Assembly: GCA_028023455.1 (NCBI GenBank)
Contig: JAQFVV010000232.1
Coordinates: 1,548,001 to 1,612,000, forward strand
Direction: 5' to 3'
DNA length: 64,000 bases
DNA from: Epiperipatus broadwayi
Lineage: Eukaryota; Onychophora; Udeonychophora; Euonychophora; Peripatidae
The translations under genes were made by a program, and so were the position numbers. Below the pieces are notes generated by a model. The model was not told the DNA's origin. It saw only the letters and a list, made by a program, of their open reading frames with translations, and did not search any database. This document shows, piece by piece, positions 1 through 12,677 of this stretch (position 1 is its first letter; every line of letters starts with the position of its first letter).

Positions 1-1120
1 ACATAATCACATTCTTTATGCTTATAAAGCTGTTAACACAGAAGCAAAACTCTCCATACAGTAGCACCATTCGTGCAAGCCAGAGTAATCAATAGATGCT
101 AGCATAAAATCCCTATTTATTGCCTACTCATCCAATATCTCCAGACTAGTTTCAAGCCTTACATCAAGTCTCGGAAAGTTCAGTTTAAATTTGTGTAATC
201 TATCCTAGTATAGTTATTTTTTATCTTTTTTTAATTTAAAAAAAAAAACACTTAAATAATCAGGTCATATAATTTTTTTTTTATTATTTCTTTGATAAAA
301 TTTGATATTTTATACTCTTATATACAATTCTTATGACGTAATTATATCTGTTCAATATAAATTACAGGACAATGAAAATTTTTACATTTAACAAAACTGG
401 AATTTCTAATGTAAGTAGGCATGTTAATATTCAGAAGTGAGGTTAAAATCTCCATATAATCATCAGTTTGATATCTAAAGAAAGAACTTTAAATTGATCT
501 CTTCAAAAATTTCTGTAGAAAAATATATTTTAAAACATGGAAAATAAAAGTTTGAACTACCATTATGATTATGTTGATTAAGTTACTTTTTATCATGGCA
601 TATATTGCAGTAACTTTCATGAATTTATTTTATTATGTAGTTTACTTAAAATGAAATGATTAATTGATACTATTAAAAACTATCCATCCATTCTACTATT
701 TTATTCTCAAGCTATGCAAGCTTGAGTAATCAAAGAATATACTACTGTGTCTTGTATTAATTTTTGCTCTAAAATTTACCATAGGAATTATTTTCAGATG
801 CTGTTTATTATTTTTTTTCATATACTAAAATCTATATTTATTCAAGTATTTCTCTTTACAGAAAGCTGCCAAATTCTTACCCTAGAGTCCCCCTCCCTCT
901 CATTCTTTTTTTGTATTCGTCAGAATAGCATTTTTATTTTGCACTCATCTCGCAATTAGAATATTCCATTTAAATTTACCATTAAATCAAGTGTTAACTG
1001 AAGACTTGCTTAGACCAGGTGTCGGTAACCTATGGCTCCATCAAATATTTAAACAATATTCATATATAATAATAACAAAATATTTTTTGAAAGTTCCACA
1101 TGCTTTGATTTATCAGTTTA

Positions 1121-1898
1121 AGTGATGTGATGTGATGCATTGGGACTTTTTTTACGGAGTCAGGAATCTCTCAGCAACTATGCCCAGAGAAACCTGTTAG
1201 CCACTTGGAATCTTTTTTCATTCCACACCCCAAGTTTTCCATATTCTTTTCTACCCTGCTCCATCCCATTTCCACAACATAATCTTTGTCAACTCCATGG
1301 CTTTTAGATCTAAAACCCCCTTATCTTTTCCCAATCCCAGCAAAAAAACCAATAAGCCACTTTTTGTATAATCACTTTGTTCATATTTATTTTTCCACAA
1401 CTTCATTATTCGTATCCTTTCTGCTTTCAGGCATTTATATTCAATTAACAGATGCCTTAAACAGTAAACTACTTTCTTTGCTATTATCATAAATTAACTA
1501 GCACCCAATATTATGTTTACTTCTGTAAATATTTAAACTCTTTTTACTCTCCATAATAGCTTTCCAACTTTCTATTCTTTATTAATGCATCTTTTCTTCT
1601 ATCCCATTCCCTAACACTCAAGAATTCTTCTAACACAATCATCCCACCTTTTGTATAAGTATACTGACATAAATTCTTTATCTAAATCTTCAGCATAATG
1701 CATTACCTTTTGCACCTATCTTGTTGCCTGTCCTTTATTCATAACCAAATTAAATACTCTTTTGGCTATTTTTTTATTATGCTTTTTGCATCTCATAAAA
1801 ACTTGGTCATCCCATTTTTTCTTGAATTGCCTCCTTTGCCGTTCACACTTCTGCATCTAATGCATATCTTCTTACTTCTCTTTGTACTTTTTCTTAGT
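1121..1898 (-). mobile_element. 5'-truncated CR1/L2-like LINE fragment inserted in the left arm
   Basis: The uninterrupted right arm shows the empty site (CAGTTTAAGTATTTACAGCG); in the left arm it is split after CAGTTTAAGT, and arm sequence resumes at AGTATTTACAG, leaving only an AGT overlap. The insert reads on the minus strand into the C-terminal LINE region also present at 49290-49478: RHLLIEYKCLKAERIRIMKL (1251-1490), followed by the 3' UTR hairpin (AACAGG...CTGAGAG...CCTGACTCC) and a (CATCA)n tail at the 1121 end. The minus-strand reading retains the His of the zinc-knuckle-like motif that is lost in the longer copy. Confidence 0.8.
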
Positions 1899-2516
1899 AT
1901 TTACAGCGGCAACGGAGCACTGCGATGGTGCTTCATTGAAATTGTGTTCTTTTTAAAATTATGTGAAAACTACAAGCATGACATCAATAGAAATCTCAGT
2001 ATTCATTGCATTTTTCAATTTTCTTTCTAATGCTGTCCATTACATTAAAATCTGGAAAAAATTGGATTTTTTATGAATATTTTTATGGATAGGTTCATTT
2101 AATTTTTTTATTTTTTAACTCGATTTACAAATTTTTGGGGAGAAGATAAAGGCAGACATTTTTAAACGGCCAAAAAGTACTAAAACGGATTAAAAATGCG
2201 CTGTTAATTCATTTTCAAGGACTTCAAAATGTAATCAGAATATTGGTTTGTAAGTATTAAAAAATTTTATTTTTTATTTATTTGAATAGTAAATTTTTAT
2301 AAATTATAAATGGTGTGTTTGCGTTTGTATTGATGTCTGTGTAGTATATAAATTTTATATCATTTATGCTCTTTATTATACATATATAAATTTAAACATT
2401 TGTATTCAAATACAATAAAAGTAGTTAATGTAATTTTGTGGCTCAGATCTATATTTAGGCAATCTTATTTTCTAGACAATGATTCTCAAAAGGTTTAATA
2501 ATTTATACTATGTTTA

Positions 2517-3567
2517 GGTAAAACTGACTGATAGCAGCCACAACATTTCGCCCTCTATTTTTAAAAAACAGCTATATTTTTTTCATATTAAGTGTATGTA
2601 ATTATAAATAAACTATATCTAACTATAAATGTTTTTACATAAAAGTTAATAATAAAAAAAAATAAACTTAAATTTTTATGCGTAGTTTGAGCTATGCATA
2701 CGAGGAAATTCACGAAAATGGTGTCATGTTCGTGCATACCCCTAAATGCAAATTCCTGCAGATAGGATGGATGAAAGAAGTACGATTCATCGATCTCCAT
2801 TTTCTGTTGAAATATGTAACACATTCTTCCCGGCAAAAATGACACCAGTCTATGACCATTCGCTCGCTAACCTCAGTCTCATGAACAATAAAGTGCATTG
2901 GCAAATTATTCGCTCAACAAAACGTTATATTAACAATGGTGTTCAAAGACAGATGGCTTCGGGAAAAAAATGACCCACTTCTTATTCCGGAGTTTGAAAT
3001 TATTCAAGTAGGCGACATGTATTTCAACTTTCTGCCAGAACAGCTGCAACATTTAAAATTTCATTTTGGGGAACCAAAGAATTGATAGAAATTCTGTCTG
3101 CAAAAATTACATGTGGCAAAAGTAGTTCATAATTTTGACAGCAGAGACTTCTTTTGTGACACATGTTAAGTTTTGACACATAACCTAGCAAAAAATTGCT
3201 CATAAAAATGTAAGTTTTTTTACAATTTTATTTATTAATCTTCATGTAAAAAATACATTTATAGTTAGATATACTTTACAATTACATAGTAAGAATAACG
3301 TAGTTCAAACCATGGATAGTGGAGATTGATGAATTGTACTTCTTTCATACATCCTACCTGCAGGAATTTGCATTTAGGGGTATGCACGAACATGACACCG
3401 TTTTCGTGAATTTCCTCATGTGCATAGCTCAAAACTACGCATAAAAAACATTTATAGTTAGATATAATTTATTTATAGTTAGATACACATAGTACGAAAA
3501 AAATATAGTTCAGTTTTTTAAAAATAGAGGGTGAAATGTTGTTGCTGCTAACAGACAGTTTTATACC
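2517..3567 (-). mobile_element. Merlin-like (IS1016/ISXO2-type) DNA transposon, 1,051 bp, 8-bp TSD
   Basis: Terminal inverted repeats begin GGTAAAACTGACTGATAGCA on the left and, on the minus strand from the right, GGTATAAAACTGTCTGTTAG. They are flanked by the direct repeat TATGTTTA (2509-2516 and 3568-3575), and the interrupted fold-back arm resumes exactly at both sides. Merlin elements make 8-9 bp duplications. The internal arms are also palindromic (2700-2800 against 3340-3430). A transposase relic is read on the minus strand (next entry). Confidence 0.8.
2588..2970 (-). pseudogene. Merlin-type DDE transposase relic
   Basis: Minus-strand frames give NNLPMHFIVHETEVSERMVI then DWCHFCREEC, the helix and W.(N/H)FCRE.C motif that precedes the catalytic core in ISXO2-like transposases. 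After a frameshift, KMEIDESYF holds the first catalytic Asp in the typical EIDES context. Upstream is in-frame-stop ridden and the remainder of the DDE domain is absent, being replaced by the palindromic half. The product would be inactive. The family is inferred from motif order and from the 8-bp TSD. Confidence 0.6.
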
Positions 3568-6500
3568 TATGTTTATTACTATAATTGTTTTACTATGTTT
3601 ATATATTACTATCTTTAGGTTTGCAATTAAAGGTTTGTGTTTATAGAACAAGCAATGTATATATATAAAATTAAGGTATTATAGAGCAGTACATTATAAA
3701 TTTTAGGACTGATTATCAAATATACAGAAATTTTGCAGTTGATCAAGCAATCACAAAATTTACTGGGCATAGTTTATTTTTAATAAAATTCATGCTTGAA
3801 AATTTCTGTTTGCAAAAAATATATCAAATTCATAAGTTTTTATGTATCAGGCAATAACTTTAAATAATAAATGAATAAGTAACTTATACATTTTGTGATG
3901 GTAAAATTAAATTAAGCGTTATTACTCATTCAACATCAGCTGATAACAAATTATAGCATATAACTTGTATAATGTCCAGGCAACCTTATTGAATTTTTAA
4001 AAAACTGACTTAAGAGTCACAATTTTCACAATAACTTCAGTTTTCATAATGTTAGAGCAAAAACCTTTACATTGATAGAAACTAGAAGAACTAAGGAAAT
4101 CAATAAGGCTAAGATAAATAATAATAACCATTTAAAAAATAAGGAAAAAAAGAAATTTCAACATCCGACATAATTATTACTTTATTGTTTGTTCATAATT
4201 TCTAATTTATCATTAACTAAGTTTAAATTACATCTTGATTGATAATTTCTTTGTATTCCTCACAAAATTATGTTTCAAACCATATATAATACTTCTTGCC
4301 TGATATAATTTATAGCTTCAGAATCTCCAAAATAAGTCACATATGAATTCTTCATTTTTATCTTGCACCCAAAAAGTTATCAAATCTTGAAGGCATCTAT
4401 AAGAAAAAGATTCATCCTAATAAAAAATACACAACAAATCATTTCCAGAAGATGGATATGCATTTGTCATCAGCCATTGGCTTTTTGTCTATCTAAAACT
4501 AGAAATTGTAGGTTACTGTCTGTATCACTGATAAAATGAGTTTCATCTTTTCATTTTATATTCTTTATGCACACCAGTGATGCTTATATTCTTTATGCAC
4601 ACCAGTGATGCTATCTTGTTATATTTATTGTCCCACAGAGATATAATTTATTTGCGTATAATGTGATGTAAGATGTGGCAAAACTACTGACTCCACAGCA
4701 TGTGAGTACCAAGGCATGGGCAAGAATTAGAATTTGATTTTTTGCCTGCACACAATTTCATTTGGTATATACCTAACTTGTGGTTATTTTCACACACCAT
4801 TTGAAATCTGTTTGTTGGTTTTAAGTGTTTATATTTTCACATGGTACTATGCCCAGTAAATTTTGTGATTGACTTGTCAACTGCAAAATTTTTTGTATTT
4901 GATAATCGGTCCTAAAATTTACATCGTACTGCTCTATAATACCTTAATTTTATATATATGTTATATAAACACAAACATGCAATTGCAAACCTAAAGATAG
5001 TAATATATAAACATAGTAAATAGTAATAAATTACTAAACCTTTTGAGAATCATCATGCCTAGAAAATAAGATTGCCTAAATGTAGATCAGAGCCCCAAAA
5101 TTGCATAAACTACTTTTGTTGTATTTGAATACAAATGTTTAAATTATATATGTACAATAAAGAGCATAAATGATATATAATTTATATACTACACAGACAC
5201 CAATACAAATGCTAACATACCATTTATCAAATAGTTTTTAAAAATTTACTATTCAAATAATTATAAAATAAAAATTTTTAATACTTATAACCAGATATTC
5301 TGATTACATTTTGAAGTTTTTGAAATGTGAATTAACAGCACATTTTTAATCCATTTTAGTATTTTTTTTTGCCATTTAAAATTTTTTGCCTTTATGTTCT
5401 CCATGAAAATTTGTAAACTGAGCAAAAAATAAATGAACTTGTCCATAAAAATATTCCTAAAAAATCCCCCCTTTTCTTTTAACGTAATGGCCACCATTAT
5501 AAAGAGAATTGAAAAATGCAACGAATGCTGGGATTTTTGTTGATGTCATGCTGGTAGTTTTCATATAATTAAAAAAAAAACACAATTTTAATTAAGCACT
5601 ACCGCGGTCTCCGTTGCCGCTGTAAATACTTAAACTGATAAATCGAAGCATGTGGAACTTTCAAAGAATATCTTGTTATTGTTATTATATATGAATATTG
5701 TTTAAATATTCGATGGAGAGTCATAGCTTGCCGACACCTGGTCTAAGCAAGTGTTCACTTAATACTTGATTTAATGATAAATTTAAATTGAATAATATTC
5801 TAATTGCCAGGTAAGATGAGGGCAAAATACAAGAGCTATTCTGGCTAATAGAAGAAAGGAATGAGGGGGGAGAGACTGGTAAGAATTTTGCAGCTTTCTG
5901 TAAAGAGAAATACTTGAATAAATGTGTATTTTTGTATTTGAATAAATATAGATTTTGGTATATGAAAAAAAAAATTAGGCATCATCTGAAAATAAGTCCT
6001 ATGATAAATTTTAGAGCAAACATTAATATAAGACCCAGTGTTATTTTTGGGAAGACACAACAGTATTCTTTGATTTCTCAAGCTTACAGAGCTTGAGAAT
6101 AAAATAGAGTGGATTAATAATTTTTAATAGTATCAATTAATCGTTTCATTTTAATTAAACTACATAATAAATTAAATTTATGACAGTTACTGATATATAT
6201 GCCATGATAAAATGTAACTTAATGAACATAGTTATAATGGGAGGTTAAACTTTTGTTTTCCATGTTTTAAAACATATTTTTCTACAGAAGTTTTTGAAGA
6301 GATTAATTTAAAGTTCTTTCTCTAGATATCAAACTGCTGATTAGATGAAGATATGAACTTCACATCTGAATATTAACATACCTAACTATATTAGGAATTC
6401 CATAATTTTATTAAAATGTAAAAAAAATTTCATTGTGCTATAATTTATATTTTTATCAGATATAATGACACGTCATAAGAATTTTATGAGTATAAAATAT

Positions 6501-6680
6501 CAACTTTTATCAAAGAAATAATCAAGAAAAATTATATGATATAATTATTTAAAGTGTTTTTCTTTAAATAAAAAAAAAAAAAGATAAAAAATAACTATAT
6601 TAGGATAGATTGCACAAATTTAAGCTGCACTTTTCCAGACTTAAGGTAAGGCTTGAATCTATAGTGTCTGGAAATTTTGG

Positions 6681-7690
6681 ATGAGTAGGCAATAGATAGG
6701 GATTTTATGCTTGCATCCATTGATTACTCTGGTTTGCACTGATTGGTGCTACTGTATGGAGAGTTGCTTCTGCGTTAACAGCTTGTATAAGCATAAAGAA
6801 TGATGATTATGTGATGTTTACTGCTTTAATACCAATCCTGCTCATTAGGATTATGGTGACTGTGGTTATTAAAGATCCAAAGACACCAGAATGTATGGAT
6901 GTTGAACTGAGTTCAGATCTGTGTGACTATACAAACAAATGAGCTTGAAAAGTAAACATTATTGTGTTTTCATTTTGGACTCAAAATGTTATAGTTAACT
7001 ACAAAGGTAAAAAATGGCTGCTAAAAGGTTGCATTAGATCCTAAGATCTAGGTGCAGTGCTCTCAGATCCAAGCGACTAGCTAGAAACTATTCTGGGGAT
7101 ATACGATGAGTAGGTAGGGATTTTATGCACAAATCTTTTTTGCATCCATTCATTACTCTAGCTTGCACTGAGGTGGGCTATTGTATGGTGAGTTTTGCTT
7201 CTTCTCTTTTAACAGCTTGTGTAAGCATAAGGAATGATAATCATGCGATGTTTAATTGTTTAAGCCCAATCCTGCCCAATTGGTTTATGGTAACTAATAT
7301 AAATGACCAAAGATACTAAAATATATAGATGTTGAACTGAGTTCAGATCTGTATCACTATACAAGCAAATGGAGTTCAAGTGAAAACATTGTATTTTCAT
7401 TTTGGTCTTAAAGCTTTAGAGTTGACTAGTAAGGTAAAAGATGACTGCTGGAGGGTTGCATTAAATCCTAAGATCTAGATGCAGTGCTTTCAGATACAAG
7501 TATTCTCATTGATGAAATTCTGAAGCTAAAAAAATAGTATATTGGATGAGTAGGCACCAGATAGGAATTTTACAAACTTTTCTGCATCCATTGACTACTC
7601 TGGCTTGCACTGAATCGGGCTACTATATGGAGTTTTATCTTTGTGTTTGTGTAAGCATAAAGAATGGTTATCATGTGATGTTTAGTGAAA
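6681..7690 (+). repeat. Tandem repeat of ~430 bp (2.3 copies) at the right side of the fold-back
   Basis: Units start at the motif ATGAGTAGG at 6681, 7106 and 7546 (periods of about 425 and 440 bp). Each shows the motifs GGGATTTTATGC, CATCCATTGATTACTCTGG, ACTGTATGGAGAGTT, AAGCATAAAGAATG and, in the two full units, GATGTTGAACTGAGTTCAGA. The third unit is cut at about 7690. The first unit overlaps the end of the right arm, so the left arm outside the window may carry the same array inverted. Confidence 0.8.
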
Positions 7691-8655
7691 TAATGAATTT
7701 AAGGTGATACTCTAATCAGCTAGACTACTCTCAAAGGCATCAATTATTACAACCTTCATATACTTATCTGTGAGGATTTCCTTGAAGGCAAGATTAATGA
7801 GTGGTTGCAGAATATTATGAATTATCACAATAGGTTGACTTGTGGGATTATTTGCCATTGTCATGTGAGCAGTTACTTTAAATTTTCTGTTATACTTTTT
7901 TCTTTTATTATTTTGTTTTTTCCTAATCAAATATATTTTTGTTTGTACTTATATGGTTTGTTACTTTAGATATAATTGTTTTTTTTTTCTTTCTAATGAT
8001 TTTTCAATGAAGCAACTGTTTTCTTCAATATACATCCTTCCACATTCACTTTGTCTTTCATAAATGTAGTTTTTATTTTTTAGTATTTTATATTTAGCTG
8101 CTCATCGGGTAACGTCAAATAACTTCTTAAGTCAATATGGCATGGTAATTTATAATGTTAAGAAACCATTCAGTAAACCTAGATATTTAAAAAAAAATGC
8201 AAAAATCAGTAGGGCCTCAAATATATGAAATTTTTACTGACTGTGCTTTTGTCGAATACTTTAATTGATGAGAGCGTCACCTTCAATTTAAGATGTTCAA
8301 AACTAAAAATCGCTGGTTTGATTTGTATGCTAGTACTATTAATGGTCAGGTCATCATCACCTGAAGAAGAGACTAATACTACTGAGAACATGTTGTATGC
8401 TAATCTTAATAAAAATTAAATATATTTGAAAAGTTTAAATAAAGTTTGACTTTTTCTGAAGACATTTAAAAATTAATATTAGATTATTAAAATATTCCAA
8501 CATATAATTATATTTATTTATTTATTTTTGTCAAAATTGGAATGGCACTTGGATGCAAATATATGAAATCATATCAACATAATTGAATTTTTTTATTTTT
8601 CATAATTGCATGTGAAATGTCTTTTGCCTTGTTTGATTTTAATCCTTATTACTAG
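7691..8655 (+). other. Intronic sequence 5' of the CDK2 exon
   Basis: AT-rich. Short ORFs here (for example around 8225-8419) have no recognisable motif and overlap equally open frames on the other strand. I see no exon of the upstream kinase domain (no DFG or HRD segment). Confidence 0.5.
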
Positions 8656-8793
<138 letters not shown>

Positions 8794-9131
8794 TAGTCTA
8801 ATGTAAGATTTTAATTTTCACACCTTTACTCTAAATTAAAATTTTTTTCTCAAATAAATGCTTAGAATAATTTTTTAATCACTTCATTTTGAGGTATTAT
8901 TGATTTGATTGGAAATTATGTCTTCTCTGGAATCTTTAATATTAAAATTTCTTTCCACTTCTTTTTATTTGCATTGATATATAAGATACCATATACTCCT
9001 TAATTAACACTTTACAACGCAGTTTTAACATGATTTATTTCTTGTTGCTTACAGTTTCAACTGCCCCACAGTTTTCAGAGCTATAATATTTAAACATTAT
9101 TATTAATATTTGTCCATATATATATATATTG

Positions 9132-10733
9132 TGTACCGGGTCGAACCGCTGACATTTATGTACCGGGTCGAACCGCTGAAACCACCTACTTATACATATA
9201 TATAAGTTTTGGCCTGTTTCAAACTCCTTCATAATACATTTATAATATTATAAAGGTTACGTGAACGAACCGGCACGTTCGAGCAAAATGGGAGATCTTA
9301 TTGATAGCTTTAACTATCAACAATGGCCCATCTCGGCTGCTAGATTCAAAACCCCTACCATCCAAATACTTTATTTGTTTCGGGGTAAACCCCGGGCGCC
9401 AGCTAGTCTGATAGACTAACATATTCGGGTAGTAGGCTCATAATCCAGCGCTCGAAACAATTCCCTTAACCAGCCCAGTCTAATTTTAATCAATGATATT
9501 TATTGCTAATAAGATATTGATAAAAAGAATTGACCGACAGATCAAGTTTAATTTTAAAGATAATTTATTTCAATCAACATCAATTAAGTTTAAATATAAT
9601 TTACTAACCAACATAAACGCATTCTAAACATTTTATAAATCCAAATTTCACGCACGCACATTTTTTTTAAATTAACATATGATAGGATATTTCATGAACA
9701 AAGCAACATAATCTTAGACATTTAATTAACTCTCATTCGCAAAAAAAAATAATAATAAAGCATTAATAACATTTGAAACTCACGCACACACATCAATAGT
9801 TCCTTTTATGTATGATAGAGTTCATATAATGTTAATCTTCAATATTTACGGATTACAGTGGTGACTACTACTTGTAAATAATAATAAAACAGATACCTAG
9901 GATTTTTTTTCTTGTCGGTGGCTACTTCTGCTGCTTCTGATGGATTGTATCTAACCGGTTAGATTTTGTTTATGGAAGAGAATTTATGGTAATCCGTTGG
10001 TTTCTTCTTGGAGACAGCTGCACGTTTTGACGGAGGGTTTCTGTGTTGTTATCCAGACATTATTTCTCAGGCAGGTTTTGATGATCTTATTGGACTAAAA
10101 AGGCTGGAGCACAAGCGTATATTTCCAAAAGCTTTTCAGCACTGCATTTCTGTAAACTGACACAGTAAAACTAGACTGAATTTCAAACTCCAACTGAATG
10201 TCTGATAAAACGAAAAAAAGTCTATTTATACCTGCGAAGTGTTTTTGTTTTAATATCCTCCGGCAATACGTGTTGTCGAAATTCCTTTAGATTAATTATA
10301 TGACAACGTGTTTTTCGATTGAATATTTGATTAGTAGTAGCTATTTTAAAATGTGTTGTTTTCATATCTTTAATTAGCAGTCCACCACTGTGTTTCTTTT
10401 GAAATACATTTCATTTCTTTATTCATTTTTTTTTTTTTTTATATATTATTCTTACATGCATACTTTTGTTTACATTCGCACGCACTAATATAATCTATTA
10501 TAATAAACTGGAATGAAAAGAGATTTTTATTTTTTTTAAACTTTTAATTTATAATAATACTTTTAACTTTTATGAAACTCTTAGTTTGTTTTTTTTTTTT
10601 TTTATAGGAAAACTCCCTCTCCCCTCTTTAAAGTAATTAATTGTAACTTTCAAATTCTTTTTTCCGAAAGATTTTGATAATAATTTTTATCCAAAATTAT
10701 TTTATATACATGTGCCAATTTGGCATTGGCACA
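9132..10733 (-). repeat. 3' LTR of element A with a 27-bp terminal extension
   Basis: The LTR body is 9159-10733. Beyond its normal GGTACA terminus there is an extra copy of the last ~20 bp, so TGTACCGGGTCGAACCGCTG occurs at both 9132 and 9159, joined by a short spacer ending CATTTA. CATTTA also precedes the other LTR inside the element (13068-13073). The TSD ATTG lies outside the extension, so the extension integrated with the element. AATAAA on the minus strand is at 9370-9375. Confidence 0.85.
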
Positions 10734-10848
10734 TTACACCCCCCTCCGTTTTAGAGTAAAATGCGTCATTTTTGACCATTTTATCTCTTGCAATTTTAAT
10801 TGTTGACTATAAAGATTTATTAATTTTTTTTTATTTTAGATAATTCCT

Positions 10849-11460
10849 ACACATGTGTATACGTGCAGCATAATTCTACACCTACTAATATTCTAGATAT
10901 CGAGTTATTACTGGACTTGCTTACAGGGAATCTATAATAAATACATCCCTTTTTGCACTCACCATAAGGTGCAGCAGTACCAAGAAAATAACCTAAAAGG
11001 ATATCTGGATAAATACATTTAAGATACTCATCATAAGGTATCGTATTTACCGAATATTACAGTGTATGTGCGCGTATATACCCATGCATACTTACCTACT
11101 CGTAATACACATTAGACTGACTTTATACTTTTATTACTAATCTTATAATATTATTTGTAAATCGTTACGAACATCTTTATTTAACACATGTGTATATGTG
11201 CAGCATAATTCTACACCTACTAATATTCTAGATATCGAGTTATTACTGGACTTGCTTACAGGGAATCTATAATAAATAAAACCCCTTTTTGCACTCACCA
11301 TAAGGTGCAGCAGTACCAAGAAAATAACCTAAAAGGATATCTGGATAAATACATTTAAGATACTCATCATAAGGTATCGTATTTACCGAATATTACAGTG
11401 TATGTGCGCGTATATACCCATGCCTACTTACACACTCTTAATACACCTTAGATTGCCTTT
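10849..11460. repeat. Direct duplication (~277 bp) inside element A
   Basis: Two nearly identical copies at 10849-11125 and 11184-11460 (period 335 bp) share ACACATGTGTAT, GATATCGAGTTATTACTGG, CACCATAAGGTGCAGCAGTA and GTGTATGTGCGCG. They lie between the gag stop and the PPT, that is, in the 3' untranslated internal region. Confidence 0.85.
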
Positions 11461-11993
11461 ATATATATATATATTTTTTTTTATTAATCTGATCTCACAA
11501 ATTATTTTCAAACCTTTATGAACATATTAAATATTAGTTTTACGATACTATTTTTAAACCATCACGGACATCAGTTTACATATTTATTTATATTACGGAA
11601 TCATATTTTAAATCATTTACTAATGTTTTATTTTCATTAACATTTTCCTTATACACTTATTTATTTCGTTTTTTTAAAAAAAAACATTTTCATTTCGTTT
11701 GTCTATTTTGATTTTACACATTTATTTTGTGTATGTCACGCTCCGCTATGTTCTAGACTTATGAGCTGGGATATCAATATAATCGATAAGACATAATCGA
11801 GGGTTTTGACATTTTAAAAACTCTAAGATTATTATATATTTACTATTATTAACTTTAATCTTTCTTAATTATTCGAACTAACTTGATACTCATTTATTTT
11901 TTTTTTTTAAATTTTAGCAAACATTGTCCATTTTTCCGAGTCCATGGTCGATAATAATTGGTCAAGCCGGCAAATCCGTCAGATTACATATTT

Positions 11994-12677
11994 TTAATTT
12001 TTGTCTGGCGGTTCTTTATTATTCAGCCCTCCAAATAACTTTAGTGATCTAGTGTTAAACGTTCCTTTTTCTATATTACCTTTGGCTATCACAAAGGCAT
12101 TGAAGTCAGTTTGATGGACTATACTATATGGGCTTTTGTAAATCATCTGAATTTTTTTATAAATGTATTTCTGAGGATGACTCATGGAGTTATTTGTAAT
12201 GTGCATGTTCGCACTCAGCTGGTCTGGCTTTTTTATTTCAGTTTGTGGGATATTTTGACTACGATTTATTTGATTTACTTTTACAGTTAAATTTGTAACT
12301 TCAACTTTTATTTCTTCAATTATTTTTCTATCTTCTATCTTATTTTTTTCTATTGCTTGGTAAGCAGTCTCTATTTTATTCTCTACTTGTGTTTTAATTT
12401 CTTCTATTTCTTCCCTAATTTCTTCTTTTATTTTATTCTGGCCCATTTCGATCAGGTCCTTTAACTTTTCAAGCATTTCAGCTTGCCCTTCCAATTTACT
12501 CTTCATTTCATTATTTTGGTTTTTAAGCTCTTCGGCTATTTTTTTATATTCTTCTGCTGTTTCTTTTTGTTTTTCGAACATGCACGTTAATAAAGCTATG
12601 ATTTCTCTTTTTCCCTTGTTGGGAATATTTTCTATATTTTTACCTTGAGCCTCCATTTTGGCTTTATTTCTTATCAT
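11994..12677 (-). CDS. Gag-like coiled-coil protein of LTR element A (227 aa)
   Basis: Seen: one uninterrupted 227-codon frame starting MIRNKAKMEAQGKNIENI. Residues about 25-145 are dense in Glu, Lys, Gln and Ile with heptad spacing (for example EMLEKLKDLIEMGQNKIKEE), a long coiled coil. The last 70 residues are more mixed and end GGLNNKEPPDKN. There is no CCHC knuckle and no capsid motif that I recognise. It lies between the two LTRs in the same orientation, so by position it is the element's Gag. Such proteins assemble particles and package RNA; enzymes would have to come from another element. It is the longest open frame in the window, with no stops, consistent with a fairly recent insertion. 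Confidence 0.7.
   Translation of the reverse strand: MIRNKAKMEAQGKNIENIPNKGKREIIALLTCMFEKQKETAEEYKKIAEELKNQNNEMKSKLEGQAEMLEKLKDLIEMGQNKIKEEIREEIEEIKTQVENKIETAYQAIEKNKIEDRKIIEEIKVEVTNLTVKVNQINRSQNIPQTEIKKPDQLSANMHITNNSMSHPQKYIYKKIQMIYKSPYSIVHQTDFNAFVIAKGNIEKGTFNTRSLKLFGGLNNKEPPDKN

Larger units (their letters stand above)
1..7690. repeat. Giant fold-back (inverted-repeat) structure, family F copy 1, left end outside window
   Basis: Seen: the left arm (1-1120, 1899-2516 and 3576-3775) is the diverged reverse complement of the right arm (about 4850-6815). Matching landmarks are GATTATGTGA near 6806 with the window start; the segment around 700-960 with 5850-6100; 1899-1950 (TTTACAGCGGCAACGG) with 5610-5640; and 3680-3775 with 4853-4950. 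The left arm is interrupted by a LINE fragment and by a Merlin-like element, while the right arm is uninterrupted. The unique loop is about 3780-4850. A second, right-arm-type copy lies at 55373-59195. The structure sits upstream of a CDK2 exon, so it is presumably intronic. It encodes nothing recognisable. Confidence 0.85.

Noticed and set aside
1016-5743. CAGGTGTCGG(T/C)AA ends facing inward and outward, resembling hAT terminal repeats
   Set aside because: The flanking 8-mers (GCTTAGAC / GTCTAAGC) are reverse complements, as expected from the fold-back arms continuing, so there is no target duplication; better explained as part of the arms.
8225-8419. 64-codon frame beginning MKFLLTVLLSNTLID
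   Set aside because: Signal-peptide-like start by chance in AT-rich DNA; the opposite strand is equally open and no family motif or promoter context supports it.
9240-9422. 60-codon minus frame, repeated at 13155-13337
   Set aside because: Lies in both LTRs of element A around the AATAAA site; its preservation reflects LTR identity, not coding.
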